Below, in pieces: positions 36,400 to 48,480 of a stretch of DNA of 64,000 nt. The translations under genes and the position numbers were made by a program. The notes under the pieces were generated by a model. That model made no database searches, had not been told where the DNA came from, and saw nothing but the letters and a program-made list of their open reading frames with translations. This DNA comes from Anniella stebbinsi (Eukaryota; Chordata; Lepidosauria; Squamata; Anniellidae): positions 189,603,654 through 189,667,653 of the forward strand of contig JARDYH010000001.1 in assembly GCA_029215795.1 (NCBI GenBank). The letters run 5' to 3'. Each line of letters begins with the position of its first letter. The stretch's first letter is position 1.

Positions 36400-36855
36400 C
36401 ATTTGATGGGATCATTTTAGACTGTTTTGTATATATACACACATCCCTCTAACATGTCAGAGAAGAAGCTAGGCAAGAGGCTTCTTTCAGACATGTTAGC
36501 TTTGTATTCTGGAAATTAATATATAGGAACTCATTCAACTATCTGATCCTCACCTGTAATCTAATATGGTATAGCACAAAAACAGCTATCATGCAGCCTG
36601 AGCATAAGAAATCAACCAGGATGGAAGGACACATACATGGGCATAGTTGTAGTTATACGGCATACCTGGGCATGTACATGGGATCTTTAGAGCTTCCCTA
36701 ATGCCTTCACCTGCCCTGCTTCTTCCCTCTGAGCTCAGTGACCTTGCAGTTACCAGAATTTAGGATTCACTCCCTTAGCAGACCAATACAGAGTGTAGCA
36801 TGAAGGCTTTTAAATTAGAGGGGAGACTGCCACCTTTCCTTCAACAGTCTGATCA

Positions 36856-36887
<32 letters not shown>

Positions 36888-37620
36888 CTTTTCTGCTCTA
36901 ACATGCCCATTGCTGGAAGCTTGTTTGCAATGACAATTTGAAGAGCGAGGGGAAAGGACAGGAAGAGCACCCTGTGAAAGATTGGTATTTCACACAGCAT
37001 CTGATTTTAATGCCCCAAACTGGAATCATTGGCTTCTGCAGAAGTTCAGCAGTTTCAGAACAGCATAGGATTTAATCTGCCTCTACAAATTTCTTTCCCC
37101 TTCAACTTTAATTTCTCCCATATCGCTACATGCGGCATATTATACCAAAAGGAGGGTTAGGACTATGTGACACCATGATCCAGGTACTGCTGGGGCTTTT
37201 CAGAAAACAAGAAAATGTCCTCAGCTACCTCATCTCATTAAGCATATGACACCTTCCGCCCCTCCTAAATTCCTCTGAAGTGCTTCCCTTCCGAAAGGAG
37301 CCACTTGGCTTGGGCAATTCTCTCCCCCCCCCCACACACACACTCTACTTCCAATCACCATTCTTGTTTTTCTCTTCTTCCCTCCCCATCCTGGTCTTTC
37401 TCTTCTTTATTCCATCCAAAGCACATCTTGGGGAATCCTCAAGAGGGGAGGATAGTGGGAAGGGAAGTTCTGAACTGTATTTGACTTTATACAAACAGAA
37501 AAGAGGATTTATTTTTCTCCTTCTCCTCTTCACCCAGGTCTTTGAAAGAAGTGGGTTCACATGGTAGCAGAGAAAGGAATCCAGGCTATTTTGTCAGTTG
37601 CTATTATCCAGCAATAGAAA
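36400..37620. other. Intronic sequence with (TC)n microsatellite
   Basis: A perfect (TC)n tract lies at about 36860-36887. No gene was recognised, and the remainder is unassigned. Confidence 0.4.
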
Positions 37621-37624
37621 GGGC

Positions 37625-37805
37625 CACAAGTTAGTGCTAGAGCATATTCTTGGCATGCAGAAGATCTCAGGTTAAATCCCCAGAGAAAGAACTCCTGCCT
37701 GAAACCCTGGAGAGCCACTGCCAGGCAGTGTGGACACAACTGGGCTAGATAAACCAAGGGTCTGACACAGTATAAGGCAATTTCCTGGGTTCCTATAAAT
37801 GGAAA
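37625..37805 (+). mobile_element. tRNA-derived SINE
   Basis: Box A-like GCTAGAGCATATTCTTGGCATG, shown in two overlapping parts (TAGTGCTAGAGCATATTC, CTTGGCATGCAGAAGATC), is followed by a box B-like GGTTAAATCCCC. Then come CTGAAACCCTGGAGAGCC, CTGGGCTAGATAAACC and GTATAAGGCAATTTCCTGGG. The layout is the classic tRNA head plus conserved body. It is probably inactive. Confidence 0.68.
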
Positions 37806-37869
37806 GCTTTTATAAAAAAATAGCAGTTAAATTTTGGAGGTGGAAGAAAGATAAATGCGGCTCACATAA

Positions 37870-37985
37870 AATCCCACGTATGTCTACTAAGAAGTAAGTC
37901 CCATTATGTTCAATGAGGCCTGCTCACAGGAAAGTGTGCACAGGATTCCAGCACGTTACATTTATTGGGGGGGGGGGGGGGGGTT
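37870..37985. repeat. Short interspersed repeat plus poly-G tract
   Basis: GTCTACTAAGAAGTAAGTCC, ATTATGTTCAATGAGGCC is another copy of the motif at 1598-1665. A pure G run follows at 37968-37983. Confidence 0.5.
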
Positions 37986-38214
37986 TGCAGCCTGATGTTC
38001 TGTGTGTTTACACAGAAATAACTCCAGAGTTGTGAGGGTGGCACAAGAGGCTTAATAAACTTCCCACCCAATTCCAATTGACTACCCTTTCAGCCCAATC
38101 CTGCACGCTTTCTCATTTGTGATTTCTTTTTTTGTTGTTTTTTTGCATGGACTCTAGCTTCAGTGGTGAGCGAAAGTCACTTAGTACATGCTCAAAGTTT
38201 TTCCATAACTTAGT

Positions 38215-38475
38215 CCTAATTTTGAAAACAGGCTCCTTGGCTGAATCCTGGTGGGTTCCTGGCAGAAATTAAGTTATGCGGAGTACTACCTCCAGTCTCA
38301 GAGGCAGTAAGCCTGTGTGGACCAGTTGCTGGGGAACATGGGTGGGAGGGTGCTGTTGCGTCATGTCCTGCTCTGTTGGTCCTGGTCAACAGTAGGTTGG
38401 CCACTGTGTGAACAGAGTGCTGGACTAGATGGACCCTCAGTCTGATCCAGCATAGCACTTCTTATGATCTTAGGA
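38215..38475 (+). mobile_element. Interspersed repeat, CR1-like 3' UTR or SINE
   Basis: CAGAGTGCTGGACTAGATGG followed by ACCCTCAGTCTGATCCAGC and ATAGCACTTCTTATG is a motif repeated widely in reptile DNA as I recall it. Its order within a parent element is uncertain. Confidence 0.45.
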
Positions 38476-39209
38476 GACAAGGAGAGATTTGCACATAACA
38501 AGTGGAGAGTTGCACAAAACAAGGCAAAACATCTGATTTATAAAGAGTTGTAGAGCAGACGGGGAACAGAACAGGGAGAGGGAAGCTGTAAGTGCTCAGT
38601 GGTGAGGGGAAAGCATTCTGCATATGCTCAGACACACTCTTTATTTACCTGCTTCACTGGTGAAATGGAAATAAATTCTAGTAATTCTCAATCTGTATGC
38701 ATGTGCATGCACTTGCACATCTGTTTAGGTCACAGCGAAGCATTCTTCTCTTCCGGACTAGATATATTTCTGAACAAAACATACACATGCTACAGAAGAA
38801 GATCTTAACTTAACGAGGTAATGTTCAAAAAGCTAGGTTAAGTTTCACTTATGCAAAATTACTGAAAGGATAACTAGTGAAGTAATTGGTAGGGATGGGT
38901 GAATAAGCAAAATTCTAGAGCTGCCTGAACAGGAAACAAACTTGTGCAAATTGAGCAGCCATCGAATGGTAGGTTTGAGCAAGTTTTCCCAAATTCACAC
39001 AACTTTCCTCCATATACTAAAGTGGGGCTGATTCATTCTACAGAGGTAATTTGCACAAATCAAACTGGGAATCAAGAATGAGATGAACGTGCTTGACAAT
39101 TTACTAATATTTTCAGGGGACACATGCTCACATTCGAACCTTCAAACAGGGCATGCTAACATGTTTTGTGAGCAAAACCAAAGTCCTCATACATCCCTAG
39201 TTGGAGACA

Positions 39210-39720
39210 ATGCTAGCCAAATAATTATTATTATTATCATAATTTTTTTTAAAAACTATTTCTTACCCACCTGTCCCTCTGGATCGAGGCAGGGAACAAC
39301 ATCAAATACATAAAACTGACTAAAACATATAAAACGAATACATTATTAAAATTACAATAAAACTCTAAAAATTCAGCTAGGTGGGCCTGCCAAAGTGATC
39401 AGTCTTCATGGCTTTCTTAAAGTCAAAAAGATTGTTAAGATGACGAATCTCTTCAGGCAGGCCATTTCACAGTCTGGGAGCAGCAGAAGAGAAGGTCCTC
39501 TGAGTAACACTTGTCAGCCTTGTTTTGGCCGACATTAGTAAATTCTTCCCAGAGGACCTGAGTGTGCGGGGCAGATTGTACGGGGGAAGGGAAACCTAGA
39601 CCCAAACCATGTAGGGCTTTAAAGATAATGACCAACACTTTGTACTTCGCCCAGAAACTGATTGGCAGCCAGTGGAGTGATTTTAAAGACAATGGAGTGT
39701 TCTTCAAACTATTTATTTTT
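39210..39720 (-). mobile_element. L2 family A LINE 3' part
   Basis: On minus, SLKSLHWLPISFWAKYKVLV, IIFKALHGLGLG and, after frameshifts, the LLFCCSQTVK region match the 17440-17935 copy. They are followed by the 3' UTR and the (TAA)n terminus (39222-39237 on plus). Several frameshifts make it dead. Confidence 0.75.
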
Positions 39721-40179
39721 TATATTTCTATACCTCCCAACAGCCAAAGCTCTCTAAGCTCTAAACTAAGAGAAGCAGGATTGAAAGGAAGCAATATAAA
39801 TTTCATTTCAAGATATTCATCCAAATATAAGGGCATGTTATATCCTTGCACAAAACAAAAAGTATCTTAAATCCCATCCCACCCACCTACCCAGCCCCAG
39901 AAACCTGTGTGAAAGTTTTCCACAGAAATACTAAAGTGGGAATACAAATTATCTTTCCATCTCCGTGGTAACTTAGTCAAAAATACCTTTACTTATTAAT
40001 ATATTTTTAAAGCACCTTTCATTGTTACAGATACCAGGGCACTTTATTCTTAAAATAATACACAACATATTAACATTAAAATACATCTTAATAGAAACAG
40101 AAAAGGCAGCGAATACAACAAAACAGACAAAATCAACCAATTAAAATGCCTGCACAGACAAAGATTTTGAGCGCTTACA

Positions 40180-41560
40180 CTGAAAGAGTTGCAGTGGTGG
40201 CATCAGTCACACCTCCATAAGAAGGGTATCCCTCAAGGCACCACAACCAAGAAGACTCTCTCTGTTGCTGACACATAACATATCCAAGGTAATGGAAGAA
40301 GAGCCTTCCTCGATTATTTTTTGCCACAGGCACACTGGTATAGGGAGAGATGCAGCTGCAGATATTTGGGTCCCAAGACATTTAGGATGTTAAGCAAATA
40401 GGCAACCAGCACAGCTCCTTCAGAATCAGTGTAACAGGAGTGTGCCTGGCTGTACCAGTTACAATCCTGGCCATCACATTCTGCACTAACTGAAGCCTTT
40501 GGGAAGTCTTCAAGGGCAATATAACACATTATAGTGATCCAATCAGGTTACCAGAGTATGCAATGGGTCAGACAGAAACCGTCCAATGTTACCTTCTCAA
40601 ACAGACCCTACAGGTAGGAGCAGAAACACTGTAGCACTGTGCCTCTCAGCCCTAACACAGAGCTGGTCCAGAAGGATACAATGGTTGATTGTATCAAACG
40701 CCACTGAGAAATCAAGGAGAACTAACAAGGTCACATTATCTCTATCCTGACAAGAGGTCATCCATTAGGGTGACCAGTGCTTATTTTGGTACCAAAACTA
40801 GGCTGGAAACCAGACTGGAATGTGTCTAGTTAAGCTGTTTCAACCAAGAGTGCTTGAAGTTGAACTGCTACTATTTGCCTGACTCCCTTGCCTGAAAAGC
40901 ATAGATCTGAGACCAGGTGATAATTTTAAATGAAGTTTTGGGTCCAAAGATAGTTTTGAAAGGACAGGACAACTGCCTCCTTCAAGTTGCGTGACTCCAC
41001 TCCCTTTCTCATGGAGGCATTAATTGCCTCCTGGTTCCACCTAATCAATATCTAGTCCTTTGGCTAGATATAAGAACCAAGATAGGCAAGGGTCAAGTAC
41101 TCATGTAATCACTTGAAACTCCCACACCACAGTGAGCACATTGTCTATCTCCTCAGGCCTCTGTAACTGAAACTGGTCCCAAACAAATGGACTATATGGT
41201 GCCCGAGATGCCTTCACAAAAACTGCTCCAACGGTGGTGGCGAGGTCCAAATAGATAAGAATAATTTCATCTCAAGTGTTTCAAGCATGTCACAGCAGGT
41301 GTCTAAGAGTTCTAATATATCTGTTACAGCAGGGGTGGGCATCTTTGGAGGCTCCAGTGGCCAATTTAACCTCCCAGGGGGGACAGAGAAGTAACTACTT
41401 TGTTGCCATTACTACTATAAAGCTGGCCTGATAATGAGTTTTTACTTGTGCTTGGTCATATCTGCTACAAGACTTCTACCACTTGTGTTCTAGTCAACTC
41501 CCTGCCTATTTCATCATCCTCAGTTCCCCAGTAAACAATGATCCTTGGATTAGGAGGAGA
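40180..41560 (-). mobile_element. Degraded L2 LINE (RT region)
   Basis: The plus sequence CCAGAAGGATACAATGG, TATCAAACGCCACTGAGAAATC and AAGGAGAACTAACAAGGTC is the reverse complement of the L2 RT block SVTLLILLDLSAAFDTIDHG at about 49840-49900, with many substitutions. The block at about 41280-41550 parallels the linker fragment at 5330-5640. No open frame survives. Confidence 0.6.
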
Positions 41561-41689
41561 GAATGGACTGGTTGGACTGAAGAGACAGTCAGTGCCTCCC
41601 TGCAAGACGGGTTAGTGCCAGTTGCCTTGAAAGAGGTACTTATTTAATGCCTTAAAATCCCCCAAGTCAAAAGAGGTTTTAACAACCAT

Positions 41690-42640
41690 GGGCCCAGTCA
41701 ATATCACTCTTGGGCAAAATCTTGAAGATATTCCAGTTGCTTTTGGAGAAAGCAGGTTATATAGATCCATTTAGAGCCCTGGGTTTGATATTGAAACAGC
41801 CTTGGCCACCCAGATGGATAATCTTCAGCAGGGAGAGACAGGGAGTGCAGTGCTATTGATACTTTATTTCTCTGTGGCTTTTGATACCATTGACCATGGT
41901 GTCTTATTGGACTGTCTTTGCAGGCTGGATGTTAAGAGGCACAATGATACAGTGGTTCTGCTACTACCAGCAAGACTGGCTTCAGAAAGTGGCATTATGG
42001 TTCCCCCCACCAACATTATGGCATATGAGCTATGGAGTCCCACAAATATTCCAACAAGGCCCCATGTTCTTTAACATCTATATGAAGCCACGAAGTGACA
42101 TCATCCAGGGGTTTGGAGTGAGGGGCCATCAATATGCTGATGACACCTAGCTTTATTCCTCTGTGACATCCGAGGAAGGCGAGGTTGTGCAGATGTTTAA
42201 CCAGTTTCTGGCTGCAGGTCAGTAATTGAATCCTGACAAGAAAGAAGCAGCTGTGACCATTTGTGGACAGTTGTGATATATTATCTGGCCAGTGATTTAT
42301 CATCTGTTAACTTCCTAGTTGGATTACTACAACATGTTAAATGTGGGGCTTCCCTTGAAGACAACTCAGATGCTTCAATTGGTGCAAAGTATGGCCACCA
42401 GAATTTTGAACAGTACAGCAAATTTCAGGCACAGTATGCAATTTTTAAAACTCCACTGCCTACCTATTCACTGCCAGGCCCAGCTGAAGATACTGGTATT
42501 TACTTGTACAATCCTAAATAGCTTGGGACTGAAATATCTAAAAGGGCATGTCTTCCCCTATCAACCTGCTCATGCATTAAGATATTCTGCTAAAGCCTTC
42601 AAGTACTTTTTGTTCTTCTCAATATTTGTACATTTATTTA
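41690..42640 (+). mobile_element. Degraded L2 LINE (RT palm to C-terminus)
   Basis: Plus-strand reading shows GSAVLLILYFSVAFDTIDHG (41850-41905), the RT active-site block HQYADDT (about 42130-42150) and QLVQSMATRILNST, then LKLHCLPIHCQAQLKILVF. The frame shifts repeatedly and TAG follows YADDT directly, so the copy is inactive. It is head to head with the minus-strand fragment at 40180-41560. Confidence 0.75.
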
Positions 42641-42829
42641 CTTATTTATTTTATTATTTTTCAAATAATTGCAAGTTTATCAAAATCATTCTACAACTCC
42701 AAATAATACAGTCAAAATACAAAGTACATAAATATCAATTCTGTGAGGATATAGCTATAATAGTAATATTACACAAATAAATCAAATATAAACCTTATAA
42801 CAATTAAACTGCTACCCGATGTACCTTTT

Positions 42830-43015
42830 CAGGTGATAGCACAACAAGGAGGTTCTGATATCAGTGATAAAAAAGGAAGAGAAGCAGGTTCTCAGAATGC
42901 TAAGATACTTTATTGTTCACGCCCAACGCGTTTAGGCCTATGTTGTTTTTTAAGGCTTTCTTCAGGGGGTTGTAACATCAAGAATACATTACATTACATT
43001 TATGGGGATAACACA
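42830..43015 (-). mobile_element. Element with hammerhead-ribozyme-like motif (possible Penelope-like remnant)
   Basis: Minus-strand reading around 42920-42972: ACCCCCTGAAGAAAGCC, a loop, TAGGCCTAAACGCGTTGGGC. The strand CTGAAGA, a short stem-loop (AAGCCT with AGGCCT) and AAAC resemble the hammerhead core CUGANGA...GAAA. CCC before and GGG after could form stem I around a minimal stem III. Penelope-like elements are known to carry such minimal hammerheads. G of GAAA appears mutated. Downstream are AATAAAG and a T-rich end. The RT and nuclease domains are not present. Confidence 0.45.
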
Positions 43016-43029
43016 TAACATATCAGTTT

Positions 43030-43720
43030 AGGGGGTTAGTTAGGCATATTGCCTCAAAAGGCCTGTGCCCATATATAGGTTTCTCAGACAATCAGGTCCC
43101 AAGTTGTTTAAGGCCTTAGATGCCAATAACATCACATTGAATCTGGCCCAGTAATATAATGGCAGCCAGTGCAGTTCTCTAAGCAAAGGCATAATATACT
43201 CAACAGTAGACTGCTCACTCAGCAATCTGCCAAATTGTGCACTAGCTACAGTTACATAGAATGTAATCCAATCTTGAAGTTACGAATGCACTGTTTGTCT
43301 TGTTTGACCGACTGCATATAACCCACTCCAGGAGATTTCTTGGCTGAGAAACAGAACAAAATATTTTAATAAAAATAAATGAATGGTTTACAGCAGTCAG
43401 ATTATCCCTATCCAGGAGCAGGTGTAGCTGGCATATCCACCAAAGCTGACAAAAGGCACTCCAAGTCCACCTGGGCCTCCACTGACAAAGAAGTTTTAAG
43501 GAAAACCAGCAATTTATGAACCTTACCCTTCAAAGCGAGTGAAACCCCACCCAGAACAGGTGACCTAATTCCCAGACATGGGGACCACCGCCAGTGTCTG
43601 TCTTGTCAGAATTCAGCTCCAACTTATTGTCTCTCATCCAGTCCACCACCATTTCCAGGCACTGAACTGTACTTACAATTCCAGCATATATGTGAATTAA
43701 TGTGTAAGGCTCCACTGTAG
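43030..43720 (-). mobile_element. L2 LINE fragments
   Basis: Minus-strand reading gives LLRELHWLPLYYWARFNVML, LASKALNNLGPDCLRNL (43225-43040) and CLEMVVDWMRDNKLELNSDK (about 43690-43600). These correspond to the thumb and post-RT blocks of L2. An internal segment is missing or scrambled. Confidence 0.65.
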
Positions 43721-44649
43721 CTTCCATTGTCTTCCCCCTCCCCTGCAGCTCTCCAGTGAAAGTAATGACTTCATCCATGTGATGGGTACCTCGTGCCTCA
43801 AAACAGAAGCCAAGAGCTTCCGGAATCCCAAGAAACGCATAGCCTGTCAGCTCTACTCCTGAGCAATCAGCACAGTGGCTTTCTAATTACTATTAAGTAC
43901 AAGGGACAGTGCATCCTCGCACGTAGAATTTATGGCCTTGTCTGAGAAAACTAGGTTCATTTTCTATTCAAGCCAGAACATTTCCCAGTGCTATGCCTTT
44001 TATAACCTACTGCCTGCCTTGCATACCAAGTCAATATTTTAAGACACTTTGTTAAAACTATGTACAAAATACTGAAATGCATGGGAAAGTGTTCTTGTAG
44101 TAAATTCTTCAGGAACACAAGATAAGACTCATTTAAAAGTACAAACAATTCATGTGTGTTGAAGGACACAAGTCACCTGCCATTACGAAATCCTTAAGTC
44201 ATTGCGGCAAGTGGAACATAACGTCATTTTGACAGCTATATCAAAGGAAGTTAGAAGTACTGGATTTACTTAGATGAATTTTTGTTGGAGCAGGAACACA
44301 TCATGCAAACCAATTAACATTGGCACAAACTTTTCTGCTGCAAATCAGCATTGGAAAGGGGCTATCTGAAAGGAAGAAATATTGGGTAAGAAGAGGGGTG
44401 CTTATCCAATCCTCCTGAAACATCCTCAGAGACATACAAACTATATTTCCCCAAGCAAAAGTTCCAGATCTGTTTCCACAGCAAGAATGTAAATGAGAGA
44501 CATTAGGGGTGTGGAAACATAACTTGGTTATGCAAGGGATCTGCATTTATCTGAACTTCTATTCCTTTGAGTGGCGCTCTAGGCAGTCAGAAATGCAATC
44601 TGTGCATGTACAATTGTAATTCTAGAACATGATATAACTTTTGAAGTGT

Positions 44650-44810
44650 GATTCATTCTTGCCATGCCCTTTAACTAACACTCAGGCCAATAGTCCATCT
44701 AGCCCAGCATCCTTTCTCCTGCACTAGCCAGCCAAACGCATCCAGAAACCCAATAAGCAGTTCAGGAAAGCAAAAGCCCTCCCATTTTCCTAATAGCAGA
44801 CATCAAATTG
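44650..44810. repeat. Interspersed repeat fragment
   Basis: The stretch CAATAGTCCATCTAGCCC followed by AGCATCCTTTCTCCTGCAC resembles the inverted form of the 38215-38475 motif. It is short and diverged. Confidence 0.35.
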
Positions 44811-44875
44811 ATATTTTCATTGATTTAGCCACCATAACCAAGATCTTTTTCCAGGTTAATTGCTCTGACACTATG

Positions 44876-45812
44876 GGCAGGATCCAATGGGGCCCTGTTG
44901 GCCCCGGGCACATGCAGCCCTTACCAGTGGAGCCACAATATAGCACTTCCAGGGCCATGTTGAGCTGCTTCCATAAACAAGCATTTCCACTCATTTTGGA
45001 GCTTGCCCCTAGAACCAGGGTGGATAAAAATCCATGATTTTTTTTAAAAAAAATTAAATTGGATTTTTTAAATAAAATGCTTTTTGAGGAAAAAATCCAT
45101 CTAAAAATAGTTTTCTATTTAAGATACATTATAGTCCAAAGGTTATTCATCATAAAATAAGGATTAGTTTTTAATTATGTAGCATGAGACTGTATATTCA
45201 TGCAATGTTTAAAAAATTTAGAAAATGAATTCCATTAATCCATTCACAATGCCATGCTCTTCCAGAGGTTTCTGTAAGATTACTGGGCAATTTTTCTATC
45301 TGGAAGATATTATCACAGATGCTTGGTTTTACAGTTCTCAAAACTGTGAATTTGTGTCTGCAGAGATCACAATCCCATTGTTCTTTTGCAAATCTATGTA
45401 CACAGAATCAACCCCTTACCTCTTAAGTGCTAAGTTTCAAAAAATTCAATGAATAGAAATAGATTGTTGGGAGTGAAATAGCTAAAATAGTACAAGAAGC
45501 TAAAAATGAAACCTGCATCTGCTTGTAAATATTAAGATTATACCAGCAAGAATGAGTCTTTGGTAACTCTTGAGTTGTGTAAAATATGTATTAAGCTTAT
45601 AGCGAGGAAGAGTGCACTTTATTTGGGGGGGGGGGGGAGGTCACATGATTAAATTGAGTCTTTCTGAGTAGTGATTAAAATCGTGATTTAAATCAAATTT
45701 ATTTAAATCAAATCCACCCTACCTAGAACTGCTAGATCATAGCCAATAGCAGTGGGGGCTGCGCATGCACTGGAGCTGGCCACACATGGAAGGCTCCCAT
45801 TGGATCCTGCCC
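44876..45812. repeat. Palindromic MITE, family 5, interrupted by a hAT element
   Basis: The left arm GGGCAGGATCCAATGGGGCC, CACATGCAGCCC is the inverted partner of the right arm GGGGGCTGCGCATGCACTGG, then GGCTCCCATTGGATCCTGCC. The arms are separated by the 706-bp hAT element at 45016-45721. Removing it with one duplication gives a foldback of about 220 bp. This shows the order of insertion: MITE first, hAT second. Confidence 0.72.
45016..45721. mobile_element. Non-autonomous hAT DNA transposon with 8-bp target-site duplication
   Basis: The ends are CAGGGTGGATAAAAATC and, at the right, AAATCAAATCCACCCTA, inverted repeats of each other. They are flanked by the exact duplication CCTAGAAC (45008-45015 and 45722-45729). 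An 8-bp duplication and CAGGG ends fit the hAT superfamily. The AT-rich interior has a 75-codon ORF (45225-45452) with no transposase motif (no RW or DDE-type blocks seen), so it depends on an autonomous partner. A poly-G run lies at about 45626-45639. Confidence 0.85.
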
Positions 45813-45829
45813 CATGTGCTGTATGTGGG

Positions 45830-46335
45830 GCTATATTTGAAGATGGCACAAAAACTTCAGTGGTGCAGAAAACGATTGCTCGAGTGTTAGTAGGGATAAG
45901 GCGGTCAGATAATTTATCACCTATACTGCTCCAGCTACACTGGTTACCATTGAATTTCCAAGCCCAATTTAAAGTGCGGATTTTGACCAAATTTCTTGAA
46001 AGACTATCTTCACTCGCATTTTAAGACTAGCAACAGAGGCCTGTCTCACTTGCCCACGTTTGAGGGAAGTTAGGAGTCAGTACACAAGAGGGGGCCTTTT
46101 CTGCAGTGGCCCACATACCTCTGGAGAAGGTTCCCACTGTCAGGCCCCATCATTTCAGGACTTTAGGAAGGCCCTGAAAATCTACTTATTTACTCTGGCC
46201 TTCCCCTGAGAATGTGTGTATGTTGTTGTCTTTTAGACTATTTTATGAAATTGTATCAATCTATTTTATTGTTGCAAGCCACTTAGGGAGGGCTCCAGTC
46301 CTTAAGGGCAGCAATCAAATGTATTAAATAATAAT
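45830..46335 (+). mobile_element. L2-like LINE C-terminal fragment
   Basis: TVVQKTIARVLVGIRRSDNL, SPILLQLHWLPLNFQAQFKV and RILTKFLERL (within 45752-46024) match the L2 RT C-terminal domain. A further block, GAFSAVAH-like with PPSFQDFRKALKIYLFT (about 46090-46200), precedes a terminus with ATCAAATGTATTAAATAA. Frames are broken. Confidence 0.6.
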
Positions 46336-46339
46336 GTCC

Positions 46340-47079
46340 CACTCATTAAGTTCAGGTTCCATAGTTGCATTCACCATGATGAGTGTTTCACATCCCTGTA
46401 GTAAACAAGGCAGCCATGGCCTTCTTCCCATCCTTGGGGATACAGATGCATAAGATGTCATTGCCACTGACTGTAAGACAGTCCAAGTGCCTCAGACACC
46501 CAATACAGTAAGAACAGGCCCAAAAGCTTCTTTCAAGCTTACCAGCAGTTGCTCTGTGCTTTGGAGACACTTAGAACACCCAGTGCAGTACTGAAGATGA
46601 TCCCCACCCACACCCTTCCACAGCTCAAAGCTTGAGAGAACGTCTAGGGTTCTTCCCTGGTAACATGCTTTTGAGATGGTCTTAGCCGTTCGGAAGTTAG
46701 CAACCTCCAGGGCTGGAAAGGGCAGTAATCAATAGTCCAAGAACACATGCTGAGTTTTAGACGTCAAATATAAGGCGTTTGGGGATAGGACAGGATCCTG
46801 GCAGACACAAATTTTTGTTTGATTATAGAGGCTAGCCAAAGTTAGTAGGCCCCTGCTGTTAAATGTCTTCATGCTTCCTTGACTTTTCATCAAACTTAAT
46901 AAGGTGGGATTGTTTACAAATACGGGGACTTCACTTCTAACTGGTGACCCCAGATGATTTTAGACAGCACCAGTCCCAATACACAAACATGGTGGGCTTC
47001 ACAGCAAGAACTGTCTATTTACATTTTCTTTGTTTCCTGTTATTTAACCAGTTATCATTTTAAAAAAAACTTTTGTACC
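46340..47079. other. Intronic sequence, unassigned
   Basis: I could not assign this stretch. No coding similarity was recognised. Confidence 0.3.
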
Positions 47080-47190
47080 AGGGTTGGGCATTGTGTGACC
47101 GTCCAGATGTTTTGGTCTACAGCTCTAGCCAACATAACTAATGGTGAGGGATGATGGGGATTGTAGGCCAAAATATCTGCCCACCCCATC
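47080..47190. repeat. Palindromic MITE, family 2 (diverged)
   Basis: GTCCAGATGTTTTGGTCTAC is mirrored by TTGTAGGCCAAAATATCTGC, around GATGATGGGG. It is more diverged than the copies at 29149 and 57645. Confidence 0.6.
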
Positions 47191-47209
47191 TTATATAGCA
47201 ATAGCTAAA

Positions 47210-47935
47210 TTTATATAGAAGCTTTTAGCAGACTTTGTCAAAAGCTTTTTGTAAGTACAAGATAGAATATTTGCCATACCGCCCCTATCCATATGCCTGT
47301 TGATACTCTCAAAGAACTCCAAAAGGCCAGAGAAGCAGGATTTCCCTTTGCAGAATCTTCTCTCAGCAAGAGTTGTTCTTCTAAATGCCTAATTCTATTT
47401 TATCTTTAAGGCTTTCCATCACTTTACCTGAAACAGACTTTAACTTCCTGGATCCCACCTTGTTTTTTTTTTATTGGTATTCATTGGCTACTTCTCAATC
47501 CTTCAGCAAAGAAGCAGATTTTAAATGACAAGTTTATTTTTTTTAATAGGATCAATTTTATATCTGCTTTGTAAGAACTCTTAGGTGAGTACCATCCAGA
47601 CCCAATGAATTGCAAATTTAATTTGTCTATAAGCCCTAGAACTTTTGTGTCATGTTTTTTTAGAGTGTAAACTGGCTGGCAGAGACTTTCGCGTTGATTA
47701 CTGATCTAACTAAACTGTCTGGGAGCCTTCTTGGATGAAGAGCAGGGTAATAGATAAATAAATAAAAACTCACTACCTCAATTATTTAGACCACCTGAAA
47801 AGGAGTCGGTTCAACTATGGGTATCTGTTCTACATCTTCTGCAATGAAGACACAAATAATTCTGATGGAAGACCGTTTTTCCTTGCTACTGGAAACTTTA
47901 TTTTGTCCTTGCTATCCATATTTTAGTGATACTCT
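47210..47935 (-). mobile_element. CR1-type LINE fragment
   Basis: The plus strand shows the inverse of CR1 RT coding text: TTTGTCAAAAGCTTTTTGTA, CATATGCCTGTTGATACTC, TCAAAGAACTCCAAAAGG and AAGCAGGATTTCCCTTTGCA. No open frame survives. It precedes a poly-G run at 47941-47957. Confidence 0.6.
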
Positions 47936-47984
47936 CATTGGGGGGGGGGGGGGGGGAGATGGAACTGTAGTTTATTTGTATTGT

Positions 47985-48470
47985 TTAACTAATACAATAA
48001 AATATAATTTTTAAAACCCCACACAAATAATTCATTCACCCTCTCTTTAAAAACATTACCATATGCTTCAAATGCCTGGAAGTAGAGGGCAGTCTTAACC
48101 TGGGGCCGAAAGGATGACAATGCTGATGCCAGGTGGACCTCAGTGGCAGTGGGGAGAGCGTTCCACAATCCGAAAGTTGCCTCCAAAAAGGCCCTTTCCC
48201 TTGTTGCCACCCTCCGAACCTCCATCAGAGGAGGCACCTGAAAAAGGGCCTCAGATGATAGTTGGAGAGCCTTTCCTACTTGTACACTACATCAGGAATC
48301 TCAGTCTGAGGAATGTCAGGATTTATAGACCAAAACCAATTCCTTGAATTGGGCTCAGAAACATACAGATAGCCAATGCAAGCAGGCCAGGATTGTTATA
48401 TGCTCAGCCCTTCTGTCACTGTAATCAATCTGGCTGCCTCATTTTGCACAAGCTGCTAAATTACTTTAGG
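47985..48470 (-). mobile_element. L2 LINE 3' fragment
   Basis: Minus-strand 48237-47989 gives RRVATRERAFLEATFGLWNA, LPTATEVHLASALSSF and RPQVKTALYFQAF. These match the very C-terminus of the adjacent copy (RRSATRERAFSVVAPQLWND, LLSFRRQVKTFLFSQAFG). Upstream text continues as decayed RT. It is arranged head to head with the 48481-51184 element. Confidence 0.72.
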
Positions 48471-48480
48471 GACATTGTCC

